Source of the DNA: UBA2883 sp050873965
Lineage (GTDB): Bacteria; Cyanobacteriota; Vampirovibrionia; Gastranaerophilales; Gastranaerophilaceae
Direction: 5' to 3'
DNA length: 64,000 nt
Assembly: GCA_050873965.1 (NCBI GenBank)
Contig: JBNMJS010000001.1
Location: forward strand, 22,472-86,471
Of the stretch, positions 18,255-26,569 are shown in pieces. A program made the position numbers and the translations under genes. Numbering within the stretch: the first letter of the stretch is position 1; the number at the start of each line of letters is the position of its first letter. The notes beneath the pieces are model-generated. The model worked only from the letters and a program-made list of their open reading frames with translations. It was not told the DNA's origin and did not search any database.

Positions 18255-19574
18255 CTAATTCTTTTCAACATTCTGTTCAATACTAGTTTCTTTATCAAAA
18301 TCATCAGGATAAGATTTACATTCTAATTTTTCAGCTGATGAAGATATAAATTGTTTCATTTTATCATAATCAAATTCGTTTTCCCAACGAGCAATAACAA
18401 CTGTTGCTACACAGTTCCCAATAAGGTTAACAGTAGTTCTACCCATATCTAATAATTGGTCTATACCTAACAATATTGCCACACCAACAATTGGAATTTG
18501 GAAACTTGTTAGAGAACCAGCCAAAACTATAAGTGCTACTCTAGGAATACCTGCAATACCTTTACTTGTTACCATTAGTGCAAACATAATGATAAGTTGT
18601 TGTTCAATTGATAATGGAATACCTGCAATTTGAGCACAGAATATAACTGCAATTGCTAGGTATAATGTACTTCCATCACAGTTAAATGTATAACCTGTCG
18701 GCATAACAAAACCAACGATTGATTTTGGTACACCGAATTTTTCCATAATTTCCATAGCCTTTGGTAACGCTGCTTCTGAACTAGCAGTTGAAAATGCTAA
18801 TATTGCAGGTTCTTCAATTGCTTGTAGCAAGGCTCTTAGTGATATGCCAACAATTTTACAAGCGATAAATAGAACTATTGCAACAAAGATTATAAGTGCA
18901 AAGTATAATGAACCTATAATTTTTGTGTAATTTTTAAGTACACTAATACCACTAGAACCAACTGTATAAGAGATTGCACCAAATATACCAACTGGTGCAA
19001 ATAACATTACAAATTCTGTAAACTTAAACATAATTTGACAAACAGAGTTTAATAAATCCATAACAGGTTTTGCTTTTTTGCCAATTGTACAAATTGCAAG
19101 TGCGAAGAATATAGAAAACACTACAATTTGTAATAAATTACCTTCTGCCATAGATTGAACAACACTTGTTGGAACCATACTAGTGAAGAATTCACTAAAT
19201 GAATGATGTTGAACAGCAGATGACATTTGAGTGATTTCATCAAGGTTTGGTAAATTGATAGCGTGTGAAATTCCCAATCCAGGATTAGTTAAATTCGCTA
19301 CACCCAAACCTATGAATAGAGCAATTGTTGTAACTATTTCAAAATACAAAATAGTTTTAAAACCTACTCTTCCGACTTTTTTTACATCTCCGTGACCAGC
19401 AATACCCACAACCAATGTTGCAAATAACAATGGAGCAATAATCATTTTAACCATTCTTAAAAATATAGTTGCTAATGGGTGCATTTTTACTGCAAAATCC
19501 GGAGCAACAGCACCTACAAGAATACCTGATACAAGTGCTATAAATATCCAAAATGTTAATGTTGTATTTTTCAA
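18255..19574 (-). CDS. Na+ (or H+):dicarboxylate/glutamate symporter
   Basis: A 439-residue DAACS-family carrier (GltP/DctA type) for glutamate/aspartate or C4-dicarboxylates. The core shows the hairpin-loop motif F-S-T-A-S-S-E-A-A-L-P (HP1, about 262-272), the N-C-D-G-S-T-L-Y segment in TM7 (the position of the family's N-x-D/M-D-G motif), and S-K-G-I-A-G-I-P in HP2. About eight membrane helices are evident. The start codon is TTG at 19574, preceded by GAGGAAG. The C-terminal tail of about 40 residues is acidic and cytoplasmic. Substrate cannot be fixed from sequence. Cotranscription with ileS is likely. Confidence 0.9.
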   Translation of the reverse strand: MKNTTLTFWIFIALVSGILVGAVAPDFAVKMHPLATIFLRMVKMIIAPLLFATLVVGIAGHGDVKKVGRVGFKTILYFEIVTTIALFIGLGVANLTNPGLGISHAINLPNLDEITQMSSAVQHHSFSEFFTSMVPTSVVQSMAEGNLLQIVVFSIFFALAICTIGKKAKPVMDLLNSVCQIMFKFTEFVMLFAPVGIFGAISYTVGSSGISVLKNYTKIIGSLYFALIIFVAIVLFIACKIVGISLRALLQAIEEPAILAFSTASSEAALPKAMEIMEKFGVPKSIVGFVMPTGYTFNCDGSTLYLAIAVIFCAQIAGIPLSIEQQLIIMFALMVTSKGIAGIPRVALIVLAGSLTSFQIPIVGVAILLGIDQLLDMGRTTVNLIGNCVATVVIARWENEFDYDKMKQFISSSAEKLECKSYPDDFDKETSIEQNVEKN

Positions 19575-19665
19575 AATTCTCTTCCTCGTATTTATTTAAT
19601 TATATCTGAAAAACATATCTCATCAAGTAAATAGCATTGTTTTGTTAACTGTTTATAAGCAAAAA

Positions 19666-21135
19666 CTATTCATCTATTTCTTTTTTATAAATACCAATAC
19701 CATATCTTTCACAATATCGTTTTGTTTCTTTTATAACAACATTTGATAATGCAAAAACTGCAATAAGGTTTGGAACGGCTAAAAACAATGTTACACCGTC
19801 AGATAAATTTATAATACTTTGGAAGTTCATTGCTGAACCAGCAATTATACATAGACAGTAGATTAGTTGAAATGTTCTTATTTTATATGTTTCTTGTCCG
19901 AATAGGAAAGTCCACGCTTTTACACCATAATATGAACCACAAAGCATTGTGGATAGTACAAAACAAGAAACCATAATTGTTAATAGTATTGGGAAATATG
20001 GACAAATGGTTCCAAATGCTTTTGATGTTAATTCTATACCTGCAATACCATTTACATATAGATATTGTTTAGAAACTACAATTACGAAAGTAGTCGCAGT
20101 ACTTACTATTACGGTATCAACAAATGGTTGTAACATTGATATAAATGCTTGAGCAACTGGTTTGTTTGTATTTACTGCAGAAAAAGCAATTGGTGCAGTT
20201 CCTAAACCTGCTTCGTTTGCAAACATTGCACGTCTAAATCCCCATAACAAACAAGCAAATGCTCCACCTTGCATTGCTCGTGGTGAAAAAGCTTCTTTTA
20301 TTATTAAATGAATTGTTTCAGGTATGTGTGTTATATTCAACAAACATACTAAAAATGCACTAAATACATATAAACTACACATAATAGGTGTTACTTTTGA
20401 TGTAAATTTCCCGATTGCTTTTATTCCACCAATAATTGTAAACCAAGTTATTACAGCAACAATTGTTCCTATTAACCAACCATTGTTATAAAAAATACTG
20501 TTTTGTCCACCGGTGATTTCTGTTATTTGTGAAGACATCGCATTTATTTGGAACAAGTTCCAGCCACCAATCATTGCAAAAACACAACATATTGCATATA
20601 TTTTAGCAAGAGTTGGAGCAATTTTTTTCATAAAAGGACTTCTTAAACCGTTTGTTATATAGTACATTGGTCCACCTGATACTGTACCATCAGGATTTGT
20701 TTGTCTAAATTTAAGTCCAAGTAATACTTCTGAATATTTTAGAGCCATAGAAAATAGTCCAGCAACTATTATCCAAAAAATTACACCAGCACCACCGATA
20801 GAAACTGCAGCAGCAGAACCGGCTACATTACCTATACCAGCAGATGCTGAAATAGTTGCACTTAATGCTTGAAATGATGAAACTTCACCTTTTTTCTTTC
20901 GTTCATAGTCTAATTTTTTATGTTCATAGTTTTGGGTTATTAGTTTTATAGCGTGTTTAAATCCCCAAAATCCAATAAATTTCGTTTTTATTGTAAAAAA
21001 TATTGCAGCAAAAATAAGTAGTGCTACGATAAATTCTATTTTTACACCGTGTATAGTTATTGATGAAAATATAATTCCTGAAACTTTGTCAGCGATAGGT
21101 GACAAAATACTGTCAATTGCATAATCTAAATTCAT
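19666..21135 (-). CDS. Na+:alanine/glycine symporter (AGCS family)
   Basis: A 489-residue polytopic protein of the AGCS family, which imports alanine or glycine with Na+. The family signature appears as F-R-R-A-M-F-A-N-E-A-G-L-G-T-A-P, and S-A-S-A-G-I-G-N-V-A-G near residue 95 lies in the substrate/Na+ site region. Around 11 hydrophobic helices are visible. A TATAAT box lies 14 nt upstream of the ATG (complement 21155-21150); no clear ribosome binding site is seen. It sits between a dicarboxylate carrier and a hydrogenase, consistent with amino acid fermentation. Confidence 0.92.
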   Translation of the reverse strand: MNLDYAIDSILSPIADKVSGIIFSSITIHGVKIEFIVALLIFAAIFFTIKTKFIGFWGFKHAIKLITQNYEHKKLDYERKKKGEVSSFQALSATISASAGIGNVAGSAAAVSIGGAGVIFWIIVAGLFSMALKYSEVLLGLKFRQTNPDGTVSGGPMYYITNGLRSPFMKKIAPTLAKIYAICCVFAMIGGWNLFQINAMSSQITEITGGQNSIFYNNGWLIGTIVAVITWFTIIGGIKAIGKFTSKVTPIMCSLYVFSAFLVCLLNITHIPETIHLIIKEAFSPRAMQGGAFACLLWGFRRAMFANEAGLGTAPIAFSAVNTNKPVAQAFISMLQPFVDTVIVSTATTFVIVVSKQYLYVNGIAGIELTSKAFGTICPYFPILLTIMVSCFVLSTMLCGSYYGVKAWTFLFGQETYKIRTFQLIYCLCIIAGSAMNFQSIINLSDGVTLFLAVPNLIAVFALSNVVIKETKRYCERYGIGIYKKEIDE

Positions 21136-21213
21136 AGTAATCTTATCGTATTATAAGCATAGTAAAGGTTCAATGATTGTATGAAGTATTGATACAATAA
21201 TATATAAAGCAAA

Positions 21214-21235
21214 AGCGAACCCAAATGGGTTCGCT
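21214..21235 (-). terminator. Terminator of the hydrogenase gene
   Basis: Perfect 10-bp stem AGCGAACCCA/TGGGTTCGCT with a 2-nt loop. On the minus strand it is followed by TTTTGCTTTA. Confidence 0.85.
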
Positions 21236-21262
21236 AAGGCTGTCAACCGGACTATGTTTCTA

Positions 21263-22723
21263 TTAGCGTTCTAAATCAGAACTATTTTCTAATAGAGTTT
21301 TAAGTTGTTTTTTAGCATCTCTTTGAGATTTTATAACTGCATTACCACCAATACAGCCACCTTCGCAACACATAACTTCGATAAGGTTGCAATCAGGACA
21401 ACTTTTATCTTTAGCAAATTTTTTAAGTTCTTTGATAGAATCTTTTGTTAATCCATCAATAACATAAGGTTTTGCACTTTCTTTGTCTTTTAATACAGAG
21501 CAAACTGCATCAGCAACACCACCTGTTACACCAAAGTTTCTTGCTTGTTTAGAACTTTCTTTGTCGAATTTCTCTTCTTCGCATTCTTCAATATTGATTT
21601 TTCTACCTTTAATTAAAGCATTAAGTTCTTGGTAGTTCATAACGTAATCAACATTTTCGTTATTCATACCTTCTTTCCTCTTTGCAACGCAAGGACTTAC
21701 AAATACTGAAATAGCATCTGGATATTTTTCTCTTACTATTTGTGCAGTATAGAATAATGGTGTTCCTGTTGTAGATTTGAATTCTTGAATTTCAGGAAGA
21801 CTTGTTGCAGTCAAGTTGTTGTAACCAGCACAACAAGATGTTGTCATAAATGGAGCACCTTCTTCCATTCTTTCTTCGAATTCTTTAGCTTCGTTGATTG
21901 TTGTAATATCAGCACCTTGTGCAACTTCAATTACTTCATCAAAACCTGCTTTTTTGATAGCAGATTTTAATTTGTAGATTGAACAACCAAATTGACCAGC
22001 AATTGATGGTGCAATCATTGCAACTAATTTTTTATCAGGTGCTTTGATATTTTTCATAATGTCAACAAGTTGGCTTTTTTCGTTAACAGCACCGAAAGGA
22101 CAAGCTGCAACGCATTTACCACAAGTAATACATCTATCAAAATCTATTCTTGTAATATTGTTTTCATCTTTATGAATTGCTCCAACTGGACAAGCATCTT
22201 CACAAGGTACTGCAAGTTTTACGATTGCATTGTAAGGACAAGCTCTCATACACATTTTACAGTTTTTACATTTAGAACCATCAATTTTTGATTTTCCATC
22301 AACCATACTAATAGCACCAAATTTACAAGCAGTTTGACAAGGTCTAGCAACACAACCTTGACAAAGGTCTGTTACATAAATACGGCTAGGTACACAACCT
22401 ACGCAAGCAGCATCTAAAACTGTTAGTGGGTCTGTATCTGGTTCTTTTCTTTCAACTGCTTCTTTAGCGAAGGTTGATAATAATTTTGTTTCATCATCTT
22501 CTTCAAGTGCAAAACCTAAACCTGCTTTTACACGTTCTTTTAAGATTGCACGTTCTTTGTAAATACAACATCTGTAAGGTACATCAGAACCTTTTGGACG
22601 CATATCGTAAGGTATTAATCTAGCATTGTTTTCAAAATCTTCTGAAAAAAATGCTTCAACAATTCTTTCAAGAATTTCGTTCTTGATTTCTATAGATTGA
22701 GCGATACTCATTTTTTCCTCCAA
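21263..22723 (-). CDS. [FeFe]-hydrogenase, group B type
   Basis: A 486-residue monomeric hydrogenase that couples ferredoxin to H2 production or uptake in the cytoplasm. The N-terminal ~90 residues include R-C-C-I-Y-K-E-R, typical of group B enzymes. A Cys-rich zone follows (C-x2-C-V-A-R-P-C), then two ferredoxin-type [4Fe-4S] motifs (C-x2-C-x2-C-x3-C-P), including one with the acidic C-E-D-A-C-P. The H-cluster motifs are all present: L1 as T-T-S-C-C-A-G-Y, L2 as V-S-P-C-V-A-K-R, L3 as E-V-M-C-C-E-G-G-C. All four cluster cysteines are kept; Pro after T-S-C-C is replaced by Ala. GGAGG precedes the ATG and TGTTATAAT (complement 22751-22743) is an extended -10. Maturases hydEFG are not in the window. 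Confidence 0.93.
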   Translation of the reverse strand: MEEKMSIAQSIEIKNEILERIVEAFFSEDFENNARLIPYDMRPKGSDVPYRCCIYKERAILKERVKAGLGFALEEDDETKLLSTFAKEAVERKEPDTDPLTVLDAACVGCVPSRIYVTDLCQGCVARPCQTACKFGAISMVDGKSKIDGSKCKNCKMCMRACPYNAIVKLAVPCEDACPVGAIHKDENNITRIDFDRCITCGKCVAACPFGAVNEKSQLVDIMKNIKAPDKKLVAMIAPSIAGQFGCSIYKLKSAIKKAGFDEVIEVAQGADITTINEAKEFEERMEEGAPFMTTSCCAGYNNLTATSLPEIQEFKSTTGTPLFYTAQIVREKYPDAISVFVSPCVAKRKEGMNNENVDYVMNYQELNALIKGRKINIEECEEEKFDKESSKQARNFGVTGGVADAVCSVLKDKESAKPYVIDGLTKDSIKELKKFAKDKSCPDCNLIEVMCCEGGCIGGNAVIKSQRDAKKQLKTLLENSSDLER

Positions 22724-22849
22724 TTAACTATTCTTCAATAAAATTATAACAAAAAATAATTATTATAAAAAATCAAAAATTTTGTCATGCTTTTTCATAC
22801 TAAAGTATAAATTTTGTGTCTTTAGACTTGAAATACATAAAAAAGACAT

Positions 22850-22855
22850 TAAAAT
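22850..22855 (+). promoter_or_regulatory. -10 box (TAAAAT) placing the coiled-coil gene on a leaderless mRNA
   Basis: TTGAAA (22828-22833), 16 bp, TAAAAT (22850-22855), then ATG 7 nt later at 22863 without a ribosome binding site. Confidence 0.5.
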
Positions 22856-22862
22856 ATATTGT

Positions 22863-23234
22863 ATGATAAGAGATTTTTTCGGAAAAATATTTTCTATAAA
22901 AACAACACCACGAGGTGTTGTGTTAACATTTATGGGCGAAGAATATGTTCCATTAAAATCAATTGAAGGTTTAGTTGATAGGGTTAAAATTCTTGAAGCA
23001 TCTTTAGAAAAACGTATAATGACTATCAAAATAATGGATGAACGTCTTAAGAAAGATAAGGCATTGATAGAACGTATGCATAATGCTTTAGAAGCACAAA
23101 ATCGTCAAATGCACGAACAAATGGATTTAATCAATCATCAAAGGGCACAATTAAAACATATTGACCAAATAAATTGGCGAATGAATAAGTTAAAACATGA
23201 TCAGAAGAAAATTATTAAAATGTCTGGTATGTAG
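22863..23234 (+). CDS. Coiled-coil protein of unknown function
   Basis: A 123-residue basic protein. A short N-terminal domain (1-40; M-I-R-D-F-F-G-K ... P-R-G-V-V-L-T-F-M) is followed by a continuous predicted coiled coil (about 43-118) with Met/Gln/His-rich heptads. No membrane segment is seen. I use ATG 22863 because a complete TTGAAA/TAAAAT promoter ends 7 nt before it. An in-frame start 81 bp upstream (22782) would put that promoter inside the gene and add an unlikely Cys/Phe-rich peptide. Function unknown; it may be a structural or adaptor protein. Confidence 0.65.
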   Translation: MIRDFFGKIFSIKTTPRGVVLTFMGEEYVPLKSIEGLVDRVKILEASLEKRIMTIKIMDERLKKDKALIERMHNALEAQNRQMHEQMDLINHQRAQLKHIDQINWRMNKLKHDQKKIIKMSGM

Positions 23235-23252
23235 TTAATCTTTGTTTTGTTT

Positions 23253-23258
23253 TATAAT
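23253..23258 (+). promoter_or_regulatory. -10 box (TATAAT) for leaderless lipoate-ligase mRNA
   Basis: Consensus TATAAT ends 6 nt before ATG 23265 with no ribosome binding site between them. Confidence 0.5.
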
Positions 23259-23264
23259 CTAACT

Positions 23265-23915
23265 ATGAAAATTATAGATTATAATATTTTTAATGGTCAA
23301 AAAAATATGGATATTGATTCTGAAATATTAGAAGAGTCAATTCGTTTGAATAGAAAAGAGACTGTCTTTAGGCTCTACGGTTGGAGTCCAGCGTGTGTTT
23401 CATTAGGACGAAATCAAAAAGATGATTTTATAAATTATGATTTGCTAAACAAATATGGAGTTGATTGTGTAAGACGATTGACTGGTGGTAGAGCGTTGTT
23501 TCATGATAAGGAATTAACTTATAGTTATGTAGTGCCTGTTTCAGAATTAGAAAATGGTGAAAATATTACAGAATCATATAAACAAATTTCTGGTATATTG
23601 ATTGAAATTTTTGAAAAATTAGGAATTATGTTAACAATTGGTGGGTTAGAACGTCATATTTCAAAAGATAATTATTGTATGTCAATTTCTACAGGTGCTG
23701 ATTTATGTTTTGAGGGTAGAAAATTTATCGGTTCTGCTCAATGTAGAAAAAGTGGTTATATTTTGCAACACGGTTCAATTTTGCTAGATTACGATAAAAC
23801 CTTGATTGACAAAATTTTCCATGAAGATACAGATTTCTCAACTATTGTTACTCTGAAAGAAATAAACAGTGACATAACAGTGAATGACATTATTAATATT
23901 GTAAAAACTTTGTAA
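23265..23915 (+). CDS. Lipoate/octanoate protein ligase family protein (LplA/LipM-like)
   Basis: A 216-residue BPL/LplA/LipB-fold enzyme that attaches lipoyl or octanoyl groups to carrier proteins. Family motifs are R-R-L-T-G-G-R-A (70-77), H-D-K-E-L-T-Y-S (80-87) and K-F-I-G-S-A-Q (153-159), with Lys153 the usual substrate-contacting lysine, followed by L-Q-H-G-S-I-L-L. Cys138 in N-Y-C-M-S-I-S sits where LipM-type octanoyltransferases have their catalytic cysteine, so transfer rather than ATP-dependent ligation is possible. It lacks the C-terminal accessory domain of E. coli LplA. ATG 23265 is chosen over a TTG 18 bp upstream because it follows the TATAAT box. Confidence 0.82.
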   Translation: MKIIDYNIFNGQKNMDIDSEILEESIRLNRKETVFRLYGWSPACVSLGRNQKDDFINYDLLNKYGVDCVRRLTGGRALFHDKELTYSYVVPVSELENGENITESYKQISGILIEIFEKLGIMLTIGGLERHISKDNYCMSISTGADLCFEGRKFIGSAQCRKSGYILQHGSILLDYDKTLIDKIFHEDTDFSTIVTLKEINSDITVNDIINIVKTL

Positions 23916-23932
23916 TAAGAATTTTTTTATTA

Positions 23933-23961
23933 GCAAAATTTTAAGAAAAAATGTCTTTATA
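23933..23961 (+). promoter_or_regulatory. GCAAWTTT-type promoter of the HExxH protease gene
   Basis: GCAAAATTTT starts at 23933 and TTTATA at 23956, a 17-bp spacer identical to that at 29531 and 50249. ATG 23967 is 5 nt further, so the mRNA is probably leaderless. Confidence 0.5.
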
Positions 23962-23966
23962 AAAAT

Positions 23967-25172
23967 ATGGTTAATATTTCAAATATTAATAATCCATATA
24001 CAATTTCATCAAAAAGTACTCAATTAGTATCAACTCAACCGAAAAATAACAAGGTTGAGAATAGTTGTGCTGAAAACAAAAATTTGATTGATAATTATAT
24101 AAATGCTCAAGGTTTGTATAATCAATCTTTATTAAAGAGTTCAAAAACAGAATCTAGTCCATCAGGAATAAAAAATTATAATAATTATTTTGAGAAAGAT
24201 ATAAATGGTAATATTTTAACGTCAGTTGTTTATTCACAAGAAAATGGTTCAATTATTCAAAAATTAAAAACAACCTCAGCAGATGGTACAACTGTTGATA
24301 GAATGACCTCAAATAGTGATAATGTAAAACAAATGACTATTTTAATTAAAGATAAGAATGGTAAAGTTTTACTAGATAAAAATAAATCTACTGAAAAAAT
24401 ATCTGATGATGCAAAGAAAACAACCGTTAATGGTGAGGTTTATAATGTATCAGGTTTAAATGGTGAAGTTTTATCAGTTGAACATAATGGTGAAATTGTT
24501 AATATTGATTTACGAAAAATGACTGACGAAGAGGTCGGCAAAATGTCATTAGAATTTGGTAAAAATGGCGAAGAAATTGAATCATTTGAAGACCGTAAAA
24601 ATCCAATAACAGATGATGAACGTAAAATATTATATTCAAAAGTTAAACATTTAGATGGTGATGATTTATTTAGATTATCAAAACAAATCCAAAAACTTTC
24701 ATATTTAGATGTTCCAGATGGAGCATTAGAAAGTTTTTATAACGGTGATAATAGAGCACTTATTTATTCTAAAGATGTTGGTGGATTAGTAATTTCCCAT
24801 GAATTAGGTCATGGCGTAAATCATAATGTAAATACTAAAGTTGGGGATTTGAATGCCTTGAAAACTAATAATGAACATTATCAAAATATGTATAATTATG
24901 AAGTTAATAATTTTCATAAAAATCCGACTGTAAGTAGTGGCGAAAAATTATTTGACTTGAAATTTACTAATGTAGAAAATATGATGCGAACAGGAATGAC
25001 TAGAGAAGAGGCCGAACAACGTGTAAGAGATGAAAATTTTGCCGAATCTTATGTCGTTTTGAATTGTACAGATATTTTAGATTTTGATGAAAATATCCAT
25101 TCAAGAGCATTAGCATTGACTAAAAATATGCCAAGAACATTGGCACAAGTTGAATATTTATCTAATCAATAA
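23967..25172 (+). CDS. Putative zinc metalloprotease (HELGH) of unknown family
   Basis: A 401-residue protein. Residues 278-282 read H-E-L-G-H within a hydrophobic helix (G-L-V-I-S-H-E-L-G-H-G), the classic zincin active site. Glu360 in N-F-A-E-S-Y, about 80 residues later, could be the third zinc ligand, as in gluzincins. The N-terminal ~75 residues are Ser/Asn/Lys-rich and disordered-looking. A beta-rich section (80-185) with repeated N-G-E/N-G-x turns follows. No classical signal peptide is found, although many neighbours with this promoter look exported. It may be a toxin- or effector-like protease (inference). Confidence 0.65.
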   Translation: MVNISNINNPYTISSKSTQLVSTQPKNNKVENSCAENKNLIDNYINAQGLYNQSLLKSSKTESSPSGIKNYNNYFEKDINGNILTSVVYSQENGSIIQKLKTTSADGTTVDRMTSNSDNVKQMTILIKDKNGKVLLDKNKSTEKISDDAKKTTVNGEVYNVSGLNGEVLSVEHNGEIVNIDLRKMTDEEVGKMSLEFGKNGEEIESFEDRKNPITDDERKILYSKVKHLDGDDLFRLSKQIQKLSYLDVPDGALESFYNGDNRALIYSKDVGGLVISHELGHGVNHNVNTKVGDLNALKTNNEHYQNMYNYEVNNFHKNPTVSSGEKLFDLKFTNVENMMRTGMTREEAEQRVRDENFAESYVVLNCTDILDFDENIHSRALALTKNMPRTLAQVEYLSNQ

Positions 25173-25179
25173 TTAATGC

Positions 25180-25185
25180 TATAAT
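25180..25185 (+). promoter_or_regulatory. Extended -10 (TGcTATAAT) for leaderless purB mRNA
   Basis: TG at 25178-25179 region plus TATAAT at 25180-25185 ends 6 nt before the purB ATG, with no ribosome binding site. Confidence 0.55.
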
Positions 25186-25191
25186 CATCTT

Positions 25192-26487
25192 ATGATAGAT
25201 AGATATTCTTGTCCTGAAATGAAATATATATGGGACTTAAACACAAAATTTGAGTATTATTTGAAAGTTGAAATTGCTGTTTGTGAAGCTTACGTTCAAC
25301 TAGGAATTTTTCCAGATGATATAATTCCTAAGATTAAAAAGAAAGCAAAATTTTCTGTTGACAAAATTGCAAAAATCGAAGCAGAAGTACATCATGATGT
25401 TATAGCATTTTTGACTAATGTTAATCAGTCTTTAGGGAAAGATTTGTCAAAATATATGCATGTTGGTATGACAAGTTCTGATGTGATTGATACCGCATTT
25501 GCTCTTCAAATAAAAGATAGCGGAAATATAATAGAACAAGATTTTGATATTTTGTTAGATACTATTAGGCAACTTGCAATAAAATATAAACATACACCTT
25601 GTATAGGTCGTTCTCACGGTATTCATGCAGAAGTTATGACTTTTGGATTAAAACTGTTGAATATGTATGACACAATTGAACGTGTTTATAAAAATTTCTT
25701 GTCAGCACAAGAAGAAATTAGAGTTGGTCAAGTATCAGGTCCAGTTGGAACTTATAGCAATATACCAATTGAATTAGAACCAATCGTTTGTGAAAACTTG
25801 GGACTTAAACCTGCTAGAATATCAACACAAATTATTGCAAGAGATTATCACGCAAGATATATGCAGTCATTAGGTTTGATAGCATCTGTTATTGAACAAT
25901 TTGCAACAGAGATTAGACATTTGCAAAGGACTGAGGTTAGAGAGGTTGAAGAAGGTTTCTCTAAAAAACAAAAAGGTTCTTCTGCAATGCCTCATAAAAA
26001 GAATCCTGTTTTGAGTGAAAATTTGTGTGGTTTGGCAAGAGTTGTTAGAAATAATGTTAATACAGCAATGGAGAATATTGTACTCTGGCATGAACGTGAT
26101 ATTTCACATAGTTCTGCAGAGAGAGTTATATTCCCAGATTCTTTAACATTGATTGACTTTATGTTGAAACGATTTAATTCTGTTTTATCAAATCTTGTTG
26201 TTAAAGAAAATAATATGAAATCAAATACGTTCTTATTTGGTGGAATTGTATATTCTCAACGAGTTATGCTTGAATTGATTGAAAAAGGTTTAACTAGAGA
26301 AGATGCTTATGTTATTGTTCAAAGAAATGCTTTAGATGCTTTTGAAAATAATGGTGATTTTAGATATAATCTAGAACATGATGATGATATTTTAGAATTT
26401 TTATCAACTGATGAATTAGATGATTGTTTCCAAATGAATGATTACCTAAAAAATGTTGATAGAATATTTGAAAAATTTGAGATGTAA
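25192..26487 (+). CDS. purB: Adenylosuccinate lyase
   Basis: A 431-residue member of the fumarase/aspartase superfamily acting twice in purine synthesis (SAICAR to AICAR, adenylosuccinate to AMP). It has the superfamily signature S-S-A-M-P-H-K-K-N-P starting near residue 263, with the catalytic serine loop, T-S-S-D-V-I-D-T-A in the N-terminal domain and G-R-S-H-G-I-H-A with the general-acid histidine. Length is typical (~430). The ATG lies 6 nt after an extended -10 box with no ribosome binding site. A bidirectional terminator separates it from the convergent acetyl-CoA synthetase gene. Confidence 0.97.
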   Translation: MIDRYSCPEMKYIWDLNTKFEYYLKVEIAVCEAYVQLGIFPDDIIPKIKKKAKFSVDKIAKIEAEVHHDVIAFLTNVNQSLGKDLSKYMHVGMTSSDVIDTAFALQIKDSGNIIEQDFDILLDTIRQLAIKYKHTPCIGRSHGIHAEVMTFGLKLLNMYDTIERVYKNFLSAQEEIRVGQVSGPVGTYSNIPIELEPIVCENLGLKPARISTQIIARDYHARYMQSLGLIASVIEQFATEIRHLQRTEVREVEEGFSKKQKGSSAMPHKKNPVLSENLCGLARVVRNNVNTAMENIVLWHERDISHSSAERVIFPDSLTLIDFMLKRFNSVLSNLVVKENNMKSNTFLFGGIVYSQRVMLELIEKGLTREDAYVIVQRNALDAFENNGDFRYNLEHDDDILEFLSTDELDDCFQMNDYLKNVDRIFEKFEM

Positions 26488-26519
26488 TAAATAATTTTTT
26501 ATTTATATATGTTATTAAA

Positions 26520-26547
26520 AAAGGGTGTTTCAATTGAAACACCCTTT
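26520..26547. terminator. Bidirectional terminator between purB and the acetyl-CoA synthetase gene
   Basis: A perfect 28-bp palindrome (12-bp arms AAAGGGTGTTTC/GAAACACCCTTT around AATT) lies between two convergent genes. Confidence 0.9.
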
Positions 26548-26569
26548 AATAGTTTGTCTATAAGATAGA

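Noticed and set aside
19575..19665. T-box leader for the ileS unit
   Set aside because: Only 8 bp precede ileS and about 90 bp precede the carrier gene; no T-box conserved sequence or terminator/antiterminator pair is seen.
22905..22925. Perfect inverted repeat ACAACACC/GGTGTTGT
   Set aside because: It lies inside the coiled-coil protein gene and encodes T-T-P-R-G-V-V in a conserved-looking stretch; no sign of a regulatory role.
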